DNA of 64,000 nucleotides, from assembly GCA_036023115.1 (NCBI GenBank), contig JAYKKT010000055.1, positions 9,306,001 through 9,370,000 on the forward strand. Reading direction: 5' to 3'. Below are positions 22,800 through 34,254 of this stretch, one piece after another. The first letter of the stretch is position 1. Every line of letters starts with the position of its first letter. The notes beneath the pieces were generated by a model, which was not told where the DNA came from, searched no databases, and was given only the letters and a program-made list of their open reading frames with translations. Source of the DNA: Brasenia schreberi (Eukaryota > Streptophyta > Magnoliopsida > Nymphaeales > Cabombaceae). The translations under genes and the position numbers were made by a program.

Positions 22800-24090
22800 T
22801 AGCTGGAAAATTCAACAACTCTTCTTACACTTCATTGTTTTGATAAGTCACACATTACACAAAGTAAGCTACTTGTGAAAATCATTTTTTGAAGAATATC
22901 AATTATAAGACTATTATAATTTCACTTCATAATGTTGTTGCAAATGCATATTCTATTTATGACTTACAAAGAATATATCAACCTACTTTATGCAATAATT
23001 TTTTTATTTTCTTTGTTCTTTTCGTTATCTAACTTTTGTTTATAAGATAGTTTGAAGATTTTAAGACTTGTATATAACCTATTAGAGGCTATTAATTTTT
23101 TGTAAGGTCATCCAAACATTAAAAATAAATTGGTAGATTTTTGTTGGAGAAAAGATAGAAGACTAAAAAAAATTTCAAAGACATTGTATATTGTTGTAAT
23201 CCGACCTACCGAAAGTTTTTGTGACTATACTTATAAAAACCTATTAACTAAGTTTAGGTATCTTCATTTAATACAATTTGTTAGAATCTAATTGGGATGT
23301 TTGTAAGAGTCTTTTAGATATCTTATCAATTTTTAATATGTTGATTACTATCCAACTTATTGTTTTTTTGTTTATCAAGCTATTTGTACTTCTATCTTTA
23401 TCACATTTTTGGGAGAAATGAAAAACTTATTACTTGACTTAGTATGTATAGGAAATAATAGAAAAGTGCCTTTATTATTACATTGATCTTCTTCTTATAA
23501 GTTTAGTTGTTGTTGTATTAGACTTTAAATTAAAATTGGATGACTTAGAAAAGTTATTGAATGCTTATTATAATGATTTTTCACTAGACAAATTTAATGA
23601 TATATGTATCATAATTAGTGATATAAGATTGGCTATCAATCAATGATGTAGAGATTATAGTTCTTCATATAGTCATCTTGTTAGTCATACATCCTCCTCT
23701 TTTAACCGTAAGTGCTTTAGTCATATTATGAAAACAAGGCATAGAAAGTGTCTAAAATCTATGGACTTGACTCAATTTGAGATATATATTGTTAATTATT
23801 ATGATTCTCATGAATTTGCGGATGATGAGGGTGGATTCTTTTTACTATTTAAGATATTGGGGAGAGTATTAAGTTACTTGTCCTATTTTATCTTTAATTT
23901 CTAAGAATATTTTTTTGTTCTAACCACAACTGTTGTTGAGAAACACAAATTTTGTGCAATGTGAATATATTGAATAAATATCACTTTAACTTACACTCTG
24001 AGGCACTAAAAGCTTTAGTTTCTTTAGATGATTGGATAAGAGCTAAGGCATTAAGTATAAAAGTGTGAAGAAGTACTAGTTGATGTATAC
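22800..24090 (+). pseudogene. hAT transposase remnant (RNase H-like and C-terminal dimerisation part)
   Basis: Frames in order read NWDVCKSLLDILSIFNM (23,290-23,345; the family has a W..........L..F), VVVLDFKLKLDDLEKLLNAY (near 23,515-23,570; family pattern VLDPRFKLDYL), QFEIYIVNYYDSHEFADDE (near 23,775-23,830; family ...LD.YL....), then in another frame NILNKYHF...LH and EALKALVSLDDWIRAKAL (near 23,970-24,050). The last is the hallmark C-terminal dimerisation end of hAT transposases (LSP..VEALVC..DWLR). Frameshifts and stops are frequent, so it is inactive. The N-terminal BED zinc finger is not seen. Confidence 0.75.
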
Positions 24091-24534
24091 ATAAGAGACA
24101 TTTATGCTATTGAAAGAGTAACTAATATGAGTACCACTGGTACTAATGCAGTACAAATATGGAACAATCTGGATGATTATATGCATAACTATAATCTCTA
24201 CATGTATGACTATAAACCCAAATAAATGAGAACTATGTATGCTTTGATTTTTTTCTACTAGAGGATATGTACTGGCTTAATTCAAAGGTAAGTGAATTAA
24301 GATCAAGTTTTTTTCTCGTATATGTATGATTATAATTGTAATAATATAAATTTATAAGGTTAAAAGTTTAAGTGAAATGTGTTATATATATGATGTGATA
24401 TTTGTATTTTAAAGTCAATATGATTATATTATTTCATAACTTAGTTCATGTATAATGATATGAGATATTAAGATATATTTAATAATTTATTTTTAAATAA
24501 ATGATATATACATAAGGCTACCATCAAAACCATG

Positions 24535-24760
24535 TGAGAACCAAAACCACGTCGAAGGTGGCCTTCAAGACAGAACTGGAATAGTCCGGGAACCGACCTT
24601 GTAACCAGAACCAGAACCAGAACCCTCCTGAAACTGGTCATGGAACCATAACTGAAACCATGTCGTAACCGACGGTTCCAAAACCATAAGTGGAACCGGT
24701 CTCGAGCTGGTCCGGTTCCGATTCCGTGTTACAGGCAAACCAGAACTGAGCATGTTTGCT
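24535..24760. repeat. GGTTCC/GGAACC-rich subterminal block
   Basis: Dense alternating GGAACC, CCAGAACC and GGTTCC motifs on both strands, including CCAGAACCAGAACCAGAACC near 24,605-24,622 and GGTCCGGTTCCG near 24,709-24,720. Clusters like this occur in subterminal regions of hAT elements, and this one lies about 450 bp beyond the hAT transposase remnant, so it may be its 3' end. No terminal inverted repeat was found. Confidence 0.4.
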
Positions 24761-25001
24761 TCTACGCTACAAAATCTTTTTTAAGATCGAAGAATTAAAT
24801 GATGTATACATGATTCTTATGGTTTAATTTGAGGACTACCGCAAATGATGTAAATGTGATATTGGCTCCATGGCCTTCAAATTGGAGGTCACAAATTCAA
24901 CAAGGCTGGCCTGCATTTCTTGCTTTCTGATGGCCATTAACAGAAGTTCAGTTTAGGGCCCAATACCAGGAGTTGATTATGAAAGAAAGATATGATACAA
25001 G

Positions 25002-25124
<123 letters not shown>

Positions 25125-25680
25125 CCCAATTTTTACCCCATACTAATGCCGTTAAAGTTCAGTTCAGGGGCCGGGTATAAGTGTGCCCGTTTCCCACCCG
25201 TCCCGTCCCGTCCCCATTGCCGAAATCGATGAGAGGAGTACATAAAGAAGTTACTATGTTTAGATCAAAGCACCAACTCGTGTGGCTGTACCTTCTCATT
25301 TAGCAGATCCAAATAGCCGACAATTCGGTCTTAATAGTACGTTGGACCAGAAACGGATACATCTGCAACTGTGTATCCGATCCGTTTGCAGTCCAGATAG
25401 TTATGATGAAGGGGGAAGCCGTTAAGGTTTGTCCGCAGGTGCCGTTGGTGTGTTTGATCTTGGTGCTCCTTACCCCTACGACCTTCATTTCTCTCTTTCC
25501 ATTCTCCCATTTCTTGATTCCCTCTGATCCTTCACTGCTCCCCCTGATTGATACTCCAACACCAATAAGCACAAGAAAACAATTCCTAGGAAAAGGCAGA
25601 CGGAGAAAACGCCCTACGACATAGATGGCACGGACGCGGTTTCCCGTTTTCCTCGATCTCAAGGGAGCAATTCGCACATC

Positions 25681-25688
25681 TTTATATG
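25681..25688 (+). promoter_or_regulatory. Candidate TATA box of the RABA4D-like gene
   Basis: TTTATATG lies 108 bp before the start codon. A start of transcription about 30 bp downstream (near 25,711-25,716) would leave a leader of about 80 nt that includes the purine-rich GAGGAGAGGGAGAGAGAG tract just before ATG. No other TATA-like motif is as well placed, but the call is by position only. Confidence 0.35.
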
Positions 25689-25795
25689 GTTCTGCCTTTG
25701 CGTAGGGAGGATTCTTTTTGATCTTGGTAAAAGAATCAAACTGGAATACGATTTCGGGGTTTTCTTTTTCCTGTGAAGAGGAGAGGGAGAGAGAG

Positions 25796-26022
25796 ATGTC
25801 GAACCTGTACGGGGAGTTCAACCAGAAGATCGACTACGTGTTCAAGTTGGTTTTGATCGGGGATTCGGCGGTGGGGAAGTCTCAGCTGCTCGCCCGATTT
25901 TCCAGGAACGAGTTTAGCATCGATTCCAAGGCCACCATTGGCGTTGAGTTCCAGACAAGAACGCTCAACATCGACAACAAGACCATCAAGGCCCAGATTT
26001 GGGATACAGCCGGCCAGGAGAG
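25796..26022 (+). CDS. RABA4D: RABA4D-like small GTPase, exon 1 (residues 1-76)
   Basis: Exon 1 of a Rab11-class (plant RABA4) GTPase, a membrane-anchored switch for trans-Golgi/recycling-endosome to plasma-membrane traffic; RABA4D is known in Arabidopsis for polarised growth of pollen tubes. The start [20 protein letters not shown] matches the family N-terminus, so the ATG at 25,796 is preferred over an in-frame ATG at 25,718 whose extra 26 residues have no counterpart and include leader sequence. Visible motifs: P-loop GDSAVGKS (22-29), switch I with T47 in ATIGVEF, and DTAGQE (70-75) with Q74. The exon ends ...CAGGAGAG|gtactg at 26,022, splitting codon R76 as AG|G. Reading on without splicing adds about 38 unrelated residues before a stop at 26,140. 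Exon 2 is 37.5 kb away. Confidence 0.92.
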
Positions 26023-27765
26023 GTACTGCGTCTCTCCCTCCCTCCCTCCCTCTCTCTCTATCTATTTATGCGTGTGCGTGCGTGTGAGTTCACTTCTTTT
26101 CCTCGTTATCTACGGCGTTGGTGAAGAGGAGATCCCATAGTAATGACATTTCGTTAATGATATTGAATTTCATAAGATTCAAAGAGACAATACAATGTGT
26201 ATTGTTTCTACTAATAATTGTCAGAAATGTAAAAGAATAATTGTCAGAAATGTAAAAGGGAGATCTTATTGTAATATTCCAAGGTTAAGTGATCATGATC
26301 ATGGATCGTACCATTGATGTGAATCGGCCAAGCTTGATTGAGTCCAATTGGAACGGGCTGCAAAGAACCAACCATGAAAGCTATGGCATGAGCCAAGGAG
26401 GACTCACCTAGAAGAACTTTCACTAACTTCAAGTTTTAAGAAAATTGTTGAATGCATGTGAGAGGAACATTGTGGCTCACCCGGTGTCAAAGCAGTTTGA
26501 GTCCTTCAACAATAGACGATTCTAGAGGAAACTGGAGTTAATGCACTTGAGGGCCTTAATTAGAAGCACAACTGATGTAAAACTTTGCCTTTGAGTTCGT
26601 AGGACGTTTTAAGTTGTTTTGTTTGTGATTTTTAAAATAGTTTAATTAGTAGTTAATGTTGCAAGGTGACAACTATTTCCCAAAAATTCCTAGGTAGTAT
26701 TTTACAAGAGCTGGAGAAACAACCTAAAATCATAGGGAATGAAAACAATCCACCTAGTAAAATGTAGGGTATTAATGTTCTTTTTGAACTAAGCTCAGAG
26801 AGTCTGTTTTGAGCATAAATAAACAAATTATAGAATGAAAAATAAGATTGTTTTGGCTCTTGAGTTTTACTCAATCTCCCTCACTCTTATCCTGTATAGG
26901 TGGTGAGTGAACTAGGCCTTATCACCATTTTGGCGTGGCAGTTAAGGTGTATGTATGTGTTTGTGTGTGGGACTTGGTTCCACAAGCGAATGCAAGCGCA
27001 TTAATAGTTGCTCGCACATAGTTCTTCTCAATCCTCTCTAATCAACTCAACTCACATCCTCTCTAACTCGGTCTGTTTGAGAGGATGTGAACTGAGTTGA
27101 TTAGAGAGAGTTGAGAAGAACGGCGTGCGAACAACTATTAACACTCTCACATTCGCTTGTAGAAGACCTGCCATACAAAGGAATGGTGATAAGACATGGT
27201 TCACTCGCCACCTATACATGATAAGAATTAGGAAGATGGAGTAAAACTTTAAAGCCAAAATAATCTGATTTTCATTTTGGAATCTATCTATTTATGCTCA
27301 GAACATACTCTCTGAGGTGAGTACATTAACACCTTACAATTTACTAGGTAGATTATTCTCATTCCTTGTGATTCTATATTGTTTTCCAAGCTTTCCAGTT
27401 GAATGCATTAAAGGGCCTTGAGAAATACTAGGTAGGAATTATGAGAAAATAGTTGCCACCGTGCAACATCAACTACTAATTAAACTATTTCAAAAATTTT
27501 AAATAAAATAGCTTAAAACATCCTAGAAACTCTTAGGTAAAGTTTTGCATCAATTGCATTTCTAATTAAGGCCCTAAACTACATTAACTCCAGTTTCCAC
27601 TGAAATCTTCTGTTGTTGGAGGACCCAAACTACTTTGACACCAGGTGGGCCCCCATGTTCTACTCGGGATCCCACATGCATTCAACAATTTCTTTAAAAT
27701 TTGAAGTTAGTGAAAGTCTTACTAGATGAGTCCTTAGCTCATGTTATGGCTTTCATGGTTAGTTT

Positions 27766-28121
27766 TGTTGAATTCAAGCATAAAATATAGATTGAAATAG
27801 CCAAAAAAGAAGTCCATACATATTCCTTGAATCAGGGCAGCAGTCGGCTGCTCCAAAATGGCTACCGTCCTTCTATTCCATCTTGTTTTCTATTAAGCAA
27901 CCCTAATTACATATTTATACTAATCCATGTTCTAACTTAAAAGATAGAAATAACCCTACTTAAAGTACACGGTTTCTAGTGGATCCTAATGGATCTGAGC
28001 TGATCCATTAGGACCCAAACATGTAACTGACCCAAACACATAACTCGACTCACATTTAAATTACATAAGACAGTAAAACATAAAGACTGAAACATATGAA
28101 TACAAAACTTGATCTCCAACA
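27766..28121 (-). repeat. 3' LTR of copia A
   Basis: 356 bp, TGTTGA...CCAACA. On the minus strand it carries a TAGGG.T.ATTTCTATC.TTTAAGTTAGA block (27,931-27,959) and a GC-rich dyad downstream, matching the 33,031 copy. Confidence 0.95.
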
Positions 28122-28128
28122 TGCCCCC

Positions 28129-31100
28129 TCAAGTTGAGTCTTGAAGAGTTGTAATTCCTATCCTTGCAAGGATTTTCTTAAAGTCATTTACTGGTAATGC
28201 TTTAGTTAGAATATCTGTCAGCTGATCTTCTGAGCGTACATGAACAAGGTTAAATATGCATTGAGAAACTTTCTCCCTGATAAAGTGGCTGTCAATTTCT
28301 ATGTGTTTAGTCCTCTAATGAAATACTCGATTCGAAGCTATTTGGAGAGTTGCTTTACTATCTGTAAAGAAGTTAATCAGCATTTTGTCTTTGAGACCAA
28401 TCTCCTCTAGAAGTGATATAATCCATAGACCTTCACACATTCCTAAGGCAATTGTCCGGTACTCTGCTTCAGCACTCGATATGGCTACCACAGATTGCTT
28501 TTTACTATTCCAAGAGACTATATTGCCACCTAAGCATACCATATAACTAGAGGTAGATTTCCTATCAGTTTTAGAACTTGCCCAATCAGCATCAAAATAG
28601 ATTTCTAAATTCATCGATGAGTGTGGAGCATATAGTAATCCATGGGTAATAGATGACTTTAAATATCTGATTATATGAAATACTGTGCTCATGTGATATC
28701 TGAACGGATAATGCATCCACCTACTGACATATCCCACTGCAAAGCTGATATCAAGTCGAGTTATAGTTATATATATCAATTTTCCTACCAGCCTCTGGTA
28801 CTTGCCAATGTCTTCATAAGGTCCTGTTGACTGACTATCTTCTTCTCTTGGAGTATCCATAGGAGTAGAACATATTCTACACTCCTCCATTTTGATTTTC
28901 TTTAGTAAGTTAAGGATGTATTTTCTTTGGCTTAGAAATAAACAATTATTTTTATGTATTACTTCAATTCCCAAGAAATAGTGTAATCTGCCCACATCTT
29001 CAATTCCCAAGAAATAGTGTAATCTGCCCACATCTTTTAAGTCAAATAAAGTTTTTAAATTTTTCTTTAGTTCAACTATGCCCTCTGCATCATTACCAGT
29101 GATAATAATATCATCCACGTAAACTAGAAGTATGATAACTTTCTGGCCATGCTTGATAAAAAGTGTATTATCACTGATACATTTAGTGAAACCCAGTTTC
29201 ATAATATCATCACTAAATTTTTCAAATCATGCTCATGGAGATTGTTTCAAGTCATAAATTGATTTCCTCAATTTACATACTTTATTCTGCGTTTGTTTCT
29301 GAAGGTAACCTGGAGGTATATCCATATAAATATCTTCCATGAGATCTCCCTGAAGAAATACATTTTTTACATCTAACTGCCATAACTCCCATCCTTTATT
29401 AACTGCTACACTCAGAATTATTTGAATTGTATTCATCTTTGCAACTGGGGCAAATGTTTCAGTGTAATTAATGCCATATGACTGACTGTAACCTTTAGCC
29501 ACTAATCTGGCTTTGTACTTTGTATCTTTCAATATTGCCATATGCTTTATACTTTACAGAAAACACCCATTTGCACCCAACTATCTTCCTTCCTGATGGT
29601 AAGTTCACTAGTTCCCAAGTTTTATTTCTGACTAGTGCATCAATTTCTTCTTCCATTGCTTTCTTCCATTCTGGCTTTTGTTCTGCTTCTTCAAATATTC
29701 TTGGAATAAGAATTGAATCAGTATTCATCACAAATACCTGATATTCTTAAGGGTAATTAGAATATGACACAAATTTCTGCAAAGAGTATTTTGCTACCTC
29801 TCTTTTCCCTTTTCTGACAGCAATAGGGAGATCAATATCTGAAGCGTTAGAAGTAACTTGAGTTGGCAAGGAATCTGAACCTGAACTAACATCCTGACCT
29901 GGTAAAAACACCTTTCTGTCACCTCTTGAATACACTTGCCAGTCTTTATTTTGAGTAAGTAGTATCTCTTCATCTTCCTTCTCATGTTGTGCCTGATTTT
30001 CAATCGGAGGAATATGTATCACATGTGGACCAACAATTTTAGGTGGAAAATCTTCTTAGATATTATAAAATGGTATATCTTCATGAAATGTAACATCCAG
30101 AGTAACATATAGTTTTCTGCTAATAGGATCATAACACTTATATCCTTTCTGAGTAGAAGAATACCCCACAAATATGCATTTGATAGATCTTGCATCTAAT
30201 TTATCCTTTATACCATGATACAGATGAATAAAACAAGTACATCAAAAAACTCTGGGAAGTAAGTGAAATTGCTTCTGATGAGGACATAGTAAGTGGAAGG
30301 GAGTATTACCATTTAGGACTCTGCTCGGCATGCAGTTTATGAGATACACTTCTGTCAATACTGCGTCACCCCAATAGTATTTGGGAGCATTACTCCCAAT
30401 CAGTAAGGTTTTGGCTACCTCAAAAATATGTCTGTTCTTTCTTTTAGACACACCATTTTATTGGGGAGAATAAGCACATGAAGTCGGATGTAGCATTCTA
30501 TTTTCTACAAAGAATGAGTGAAGATATTGGGATATGAACTCTCCGCCATTATCACTGCGAAGAACCTTGATAGTGCCCTGAAATTGAGTACGTACACATT
30601 TACAGTAGATGGGGAGAATATTCCTTACTTCATCTATAGTTTTCATAAGATATATCATTATAAACCTGGTGCAATCATCTATAAAAGTTATAAAGTATTT
30701 AAAGCCATGCAAAGAAGTAGTAGCACAAGGACCCCAAACATCAAAATGCATAATTTCAAAAGGAATAGATGATTTTTATTCACTCAAAGGAAATGAAATA
30801 CGATGATGTTTTGCCTTCTGGCAAGTTTCACAGTTCAAATTCAAATTATTACATAAACTGAATTCAGGAAGTAGAATCCCAATCTTAGATAAATGTAAGT
30901 GTCCCAATCTTTGATGCCAATGAGGTATATCTTTTTGTTTTTTCTGTAATACTGGTAGACTACATCGTTGCTTTATTATTATCTTCACAGAAATAGAGGC
31001 CTCTTCTCATATTACCTTGACCATAGATCTTCTCCGTCCTCAGTTCCTGAAATGCACATCCAGTAGAATAAAAAATTATACGACATTTCAGATCCCGAGT

Positions 31101-32411
31101 TAAAGAAAATACTGATAATAAATTAACTGAGAGACTTGGCACATGTAAAACATTTTTTAGTACACCAAAAGAAGTAGTAATGTTCCCTTTTCCTACTATA
31201 GAAGTATGAGATCCATCTGCCAATCGGATGTTAACAGGTTCTTGAGTTTGCTCATAACTATCAAACCATTCATTTCCACTGACCATATGATCGGTTGCTC
31301 CTGAATCAATAACCCATATCTGTGAGTTAGAAGTGTTTAGATTACCCTTAGCTAAGAATGAGAAGGGGTACGCCATGGTTGCTTGAGCTTCATTATTAGA
31401 GGAAGTGGATGGAGCATGTGAATCAACCAACCGAGCCTTCAGTAATTCAATCTCCTTCTTCATGTCTGCTAGTGAACTGCCATTGTTTTCAATATCTTGT
31501 TTGTCCTTCTGAACACTGGTCAAATAAGCACTATTAGGTCTATTCTCGAATTGAGTAGGTCTTCCAATTAATTCCCAAAATGTTTCTTTTGTATGTCGTG
31601 TTTTTCCATAGTGAGAACAGGTTAATTTTGATTTCTCATCAGAATGAGGTGTGAATCTGCCTCTACCACGACCATAACCTCCTCTATCACGAGAAAATAA
31701 AGAATTTTGTGTATTTCTCCCCACGAATGCAGTAGTCTCTGTATTAGTTTTTGCTTCCTTCTCTAAGTGTTTCCTGTCTTCCTCTCGAAGTAAAAGTGAA
31801 TATATTGTGCTTAGAGAGGGTAGTTCTTCTCTGCTCAGAATGTTATTTTTCACTGCCTCATAATGTGAAGAAATTCTCCATAACAGATTGAATACTTTTT
31901 GTTCTTCAAATTCTTCATTTCTCTCTTGTGTGCAATTTTGACATTTTATCTTAGAGTACTGTAATTCTTCTCAGAGGCCTCAGAGTTCTGCATAATATTC
32001 ATTAACTGATCTGTTTCCTTGTCTGCATCGTCTAATTTTCTCAATAATATCATATTTCTTGGCTATGTTTTTTCTCTGAGCATACGCATCATGGACTGCC
32101 AACCAAATGTCTTTAGCTGAGTCTAGGAACATAAAAGTGCTGGGGATTGATGGAGACATTAACTGAAGGAACCAGGCACTGACTAGTGCATTTTCCCTAC
32201 GCCATCTTGAGTATAAAGGATCATTTATTGGAGGTTGAATTACCTCACCAGTTAGATAATCCCAGCGCCCCCTTGCCATTACTGCTAGTTCTATCGATCG
32301 AGCCCACTGAAGAAAATTCTTTCCATCCAGTTTTAAATTGGTTATTTGAAAACCTTCACTCTTATCTGTCGAACAGTTTTCATTTGTATCACCCATCTTT
32401 ATACTCTCCAT
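28129..32411 (-). pseudogene. Copia A gag-pol polyprotein, broken
   Basis: Minus-strand order: gag from the ATG at 32,411 (LDGKNFLQWARSIELAV, then IWLAVHDAYAQRKNIAKKYD); a zinc knuckle near 31,620-31,580 with two cysteines changed (CSHYGKTRHTKETF); protease WVIDSGATDHMVS near 31,315; pre-integrase HQRLGHLHLS and CETCQKAKHHR; integrase core with DVWGP and SDNGGEF (30,751-30,458), then a nonsense codon at YSPQ*NG and K in place of the catalytic E in the following GVSKRKNR; reverse transcriptase [14 protein letters not shown] to YVDD near 29,120; RNase H ending HIEIDSHFIREK; stop at 28,129. Several frameshifts and a 36-bp internal duplication add to the damage, so it cannot make a working polyprotein. 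Confidence 0.9.
28963..29034 (-). repeat. 36-bp exact tandem duplication in copia A RT
   Basis: Two adjacent 36-bp copies (28,963-28,998 and 28,999-29,034) encode DVGRLHYFLGIE twice in frame. This segment follows the YVDD catalytic loop, so the duplication would insert 12 residues into the reverse transcriptase palm/thumb region. Confidence 0.95.
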
Positions 32412-33030
32412 TAATAGCTGAAGATAGGTTGTCTGTAAGTAGTCACCCTTTGACTAAATCACACCTCAAAATCTGAATGTTGGTGCGTGTAATCAGCCTT
32501 AATTAGAGTTGAATAATATAGACTGAATAATGTATACTTTCCTTTCTTCAAATCACGGCACAATCTATGTTTGCCGAATTCACTTAGGGAGAAACTCACC
32601 AAATCATGATCTTCGCTAATGACTGACCTCTGCAATCAGTTCACAAAGAAACATATAAAGCTTTCTCACGTTTTGACAATATGGCTGAAATTAGGGTTAT
32701 GTCTGAGAAACATTAAACAACTTTGACTCTGTGAAATCTGAGAACGATTAAATGATTCTTGAATCTCACAACTTAATCAACTATGAAAGGCGATAAAAAA
32801 ATTCCTGTAACCACAATACTCAATCTAATCAAGAGACTTCATTAATGCCTTTCTTGTTGTGCACGTATTCAATAATAACTTCCCTTCTTTATTATTGAAT
32901 CTGCTGTCATTTCAGACTTGAAATAATGCACCAAATGGTAAAGTATACTCACAGTTTCTGGTTAAAACTTCGTAATCAGCCTGATTGTAATCCACGAGGG
33001 TCTAAACTCCGAGTTTAGGCTCTGATACCA

Positions 33031-33385
33031 TGTTGAATTCAAGCATAAAATATAGATTGAAATAGCTAAAAAAGAAGTCCATACATATTCCTTGAATCAG
33101 GGCAGCAGTCGGCTGCTCCAAAATGGCTGCCGTCCTTTTATTCCATCGTTTTCTATTAAGCAACCATAATTACAGATTTATACTAATCCATGTTCTAACT
33201 TAAAAGATAGAAATAACCCTACTTAAAAGTACACGGTTTCTAGTGGATCCTAATGGATCTGACCTTATCCATTAAGACCCAAACATGTAACTGACCCAAA
33301 CACATAACTCGACTCACATTTAAATTACGTAAGACAGTAAAACATAAAGACTGAAACATATGAATACGAAACTTGATCTCCAACA
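33031..33385 (-). repeat. 5' LTR of copia A
   Basis: 355 bp, TGTTGA...CCAACA, directly preceded on the plus strand by GGCTCTGATACCA, the complement of the primer-binding site. It would drive the element's transcript towards lower coordinates, opposite to the host gene. Confidence 0.95.
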
Positions 33386-33445
33386 AGTTCTTTGGAGCCA
33401 ATTCTAGTTGGACTCAATCAAGCTTGGCTCATTCACATCAAGCAT

Positions 33446-34254
33446 ACAGCCAGGTGGAGCTTGTGAAATCTTTTGGTCATAGAGAGCGATACCAATGCGT
33501 ACAAGATTGAAACAAATATGATGTATCGTGATTGATAGTAGCTTAGTTGATTAAGGTTCTGAACTTACTAGATAAGGCTTTTGATGCAATTTACCAGTCC
33601 TTCGTGGTGGTGAAACAGATTGTGAGAAAGGAATCTTTGGGGCAGATTTTCACCGAGTCATACATACTCTAGCGTAACAATGTCGTACATAGTTCCTCAT
33701 CTTTGGGATGGTGAAGAAGGGAAGTGCAAGAACAGTTGCATTCAGAATCTCCTTTATAGGAGAAGAAAGGGTAAAGAAAGTTGATCTTGAAAAACTTTGC
33801 AAAATCCTTATAATTTGATGTATTGATCATGGATTCCATGTTTCTAGTATTGAGTATGAAAAGTACAAGGAGCACTAGATATATAACTCCATTTGCCATG
33901 ACTGCTCGGACAGTCCAATCGGAATTGATGCAAGGTTACTATGCATCATATAAAACAATTAGGTCTACTGAGCTGCTCTTTGTCATGATTGTACAATTGA
34001 GCTTCAAAGTTTCGCTACATACTTCTATTGATATTGGTAAATCTCTCGGTCCCACATTCCTCCGGATGTTTATACAAATGCATATGCCATATGGCTCATC
34101 CAACACATTGTTTGTTTTCATCAATGTTTTTATTGGTCGAAAGAGAGGTGGAAGCCCAATTACATCCATTAGGTGTAACAATGATAGCAATCCACTAGGT
34201 GGTTGGCTCTTCCCAGACATGCAACCCCGTTGCTAGGTTTAGGTTGGCTTTTGT
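33446..34254. other. No recognisable gene; possible LINE tail
   Basis: 33,446-33,840 has no recognised content. On the minus strand 34,220-33,939 is open and follows the LINE RNase H-like domain, so it may be the LINE's C-terminal tail and 3' UTR (reads SGLLSLLHLMDVIGLPPLF). Confidence 0.4.

Larger units (their letters stand above)
27766..33385 (-). mobile_element. Copia A: Ty1-copia retrotransposon, complete but inactive
   Basis: A 5.6-kb element in antisense orientation to the host gene. Two LTRs (27,766-28,121 and 33,031-33,385) begin TGTTG and end CAACA and differ at about 11 positions plus two small gaps by eye. The PBS TGGTATCAGAGCC (minus strand, 33,018-33,030; complementary to initiator-Met tRNA) directly adjoins the 5' LTR, and the polypurine tract CTTGAGGGGGCA adjoins the 3' LTR at 28,122-28,133. 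The flanking 5-mers AGTTT/AGTTC are a target duplication with one change. It inserted into one arm of the inverted repeat, whose two halves rejoin across it. Confidence 0.93.
26311..33445. repeat. Long inverted pair of LTR-like repeats, split by copia A
   Basis: The left arm 26,311-27,063 is the inverse of 27,079-27,765 continued at 33,386-33,445. Anchors include TGATGTGAAT.(G/A)GCCAAGC, CATGAAAGC, AACTGGAGTTAATG, GGGCCTTAATTAGAA, TTTAATTAGTAGTT and, at the centre, CTCTAATCAACTCA...TGAGTTGATTAGAG around a loop of about 15 nt (27,064-27,078). Each arm is about 750 bp with many small differences. The pattern near the centre (GGTGG.GAGTGAAC...TCACCATT) resembles LTR R/U5 regions of plant copia elements, suggesting two LTRs fused tail to tail. 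Confidence 0.8.

Noticed and set aside
25718..25795. Upstream in-frame ATG that would extend the Rab by 26 residues
   Set aside because: The extra residues translate leader sequence including the purine-rich tract and are unlike any RABA N-terminus, while MSNLYG at 25,796 fits the family exactly.
25300..25821. 173-codon open frame on the minus strand across the RABA4D-like leader
   Set aside because: It overlaps the promoter, leader and first codons of the Rab gene in antisense, has no recognisable domain, and its C-terminal part is ordinary upstream DNA. Most likely a chance frame.
33018..33030. tRNA gene suggested by TGGTATCAGAGCC-type sequences (also at 38,817, 39,804, 48,318 and 57,089)
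   Set aside because: These are retroelement primer-binding sites complementary to the tRNA 3' end; no tRNA body surrounds them.
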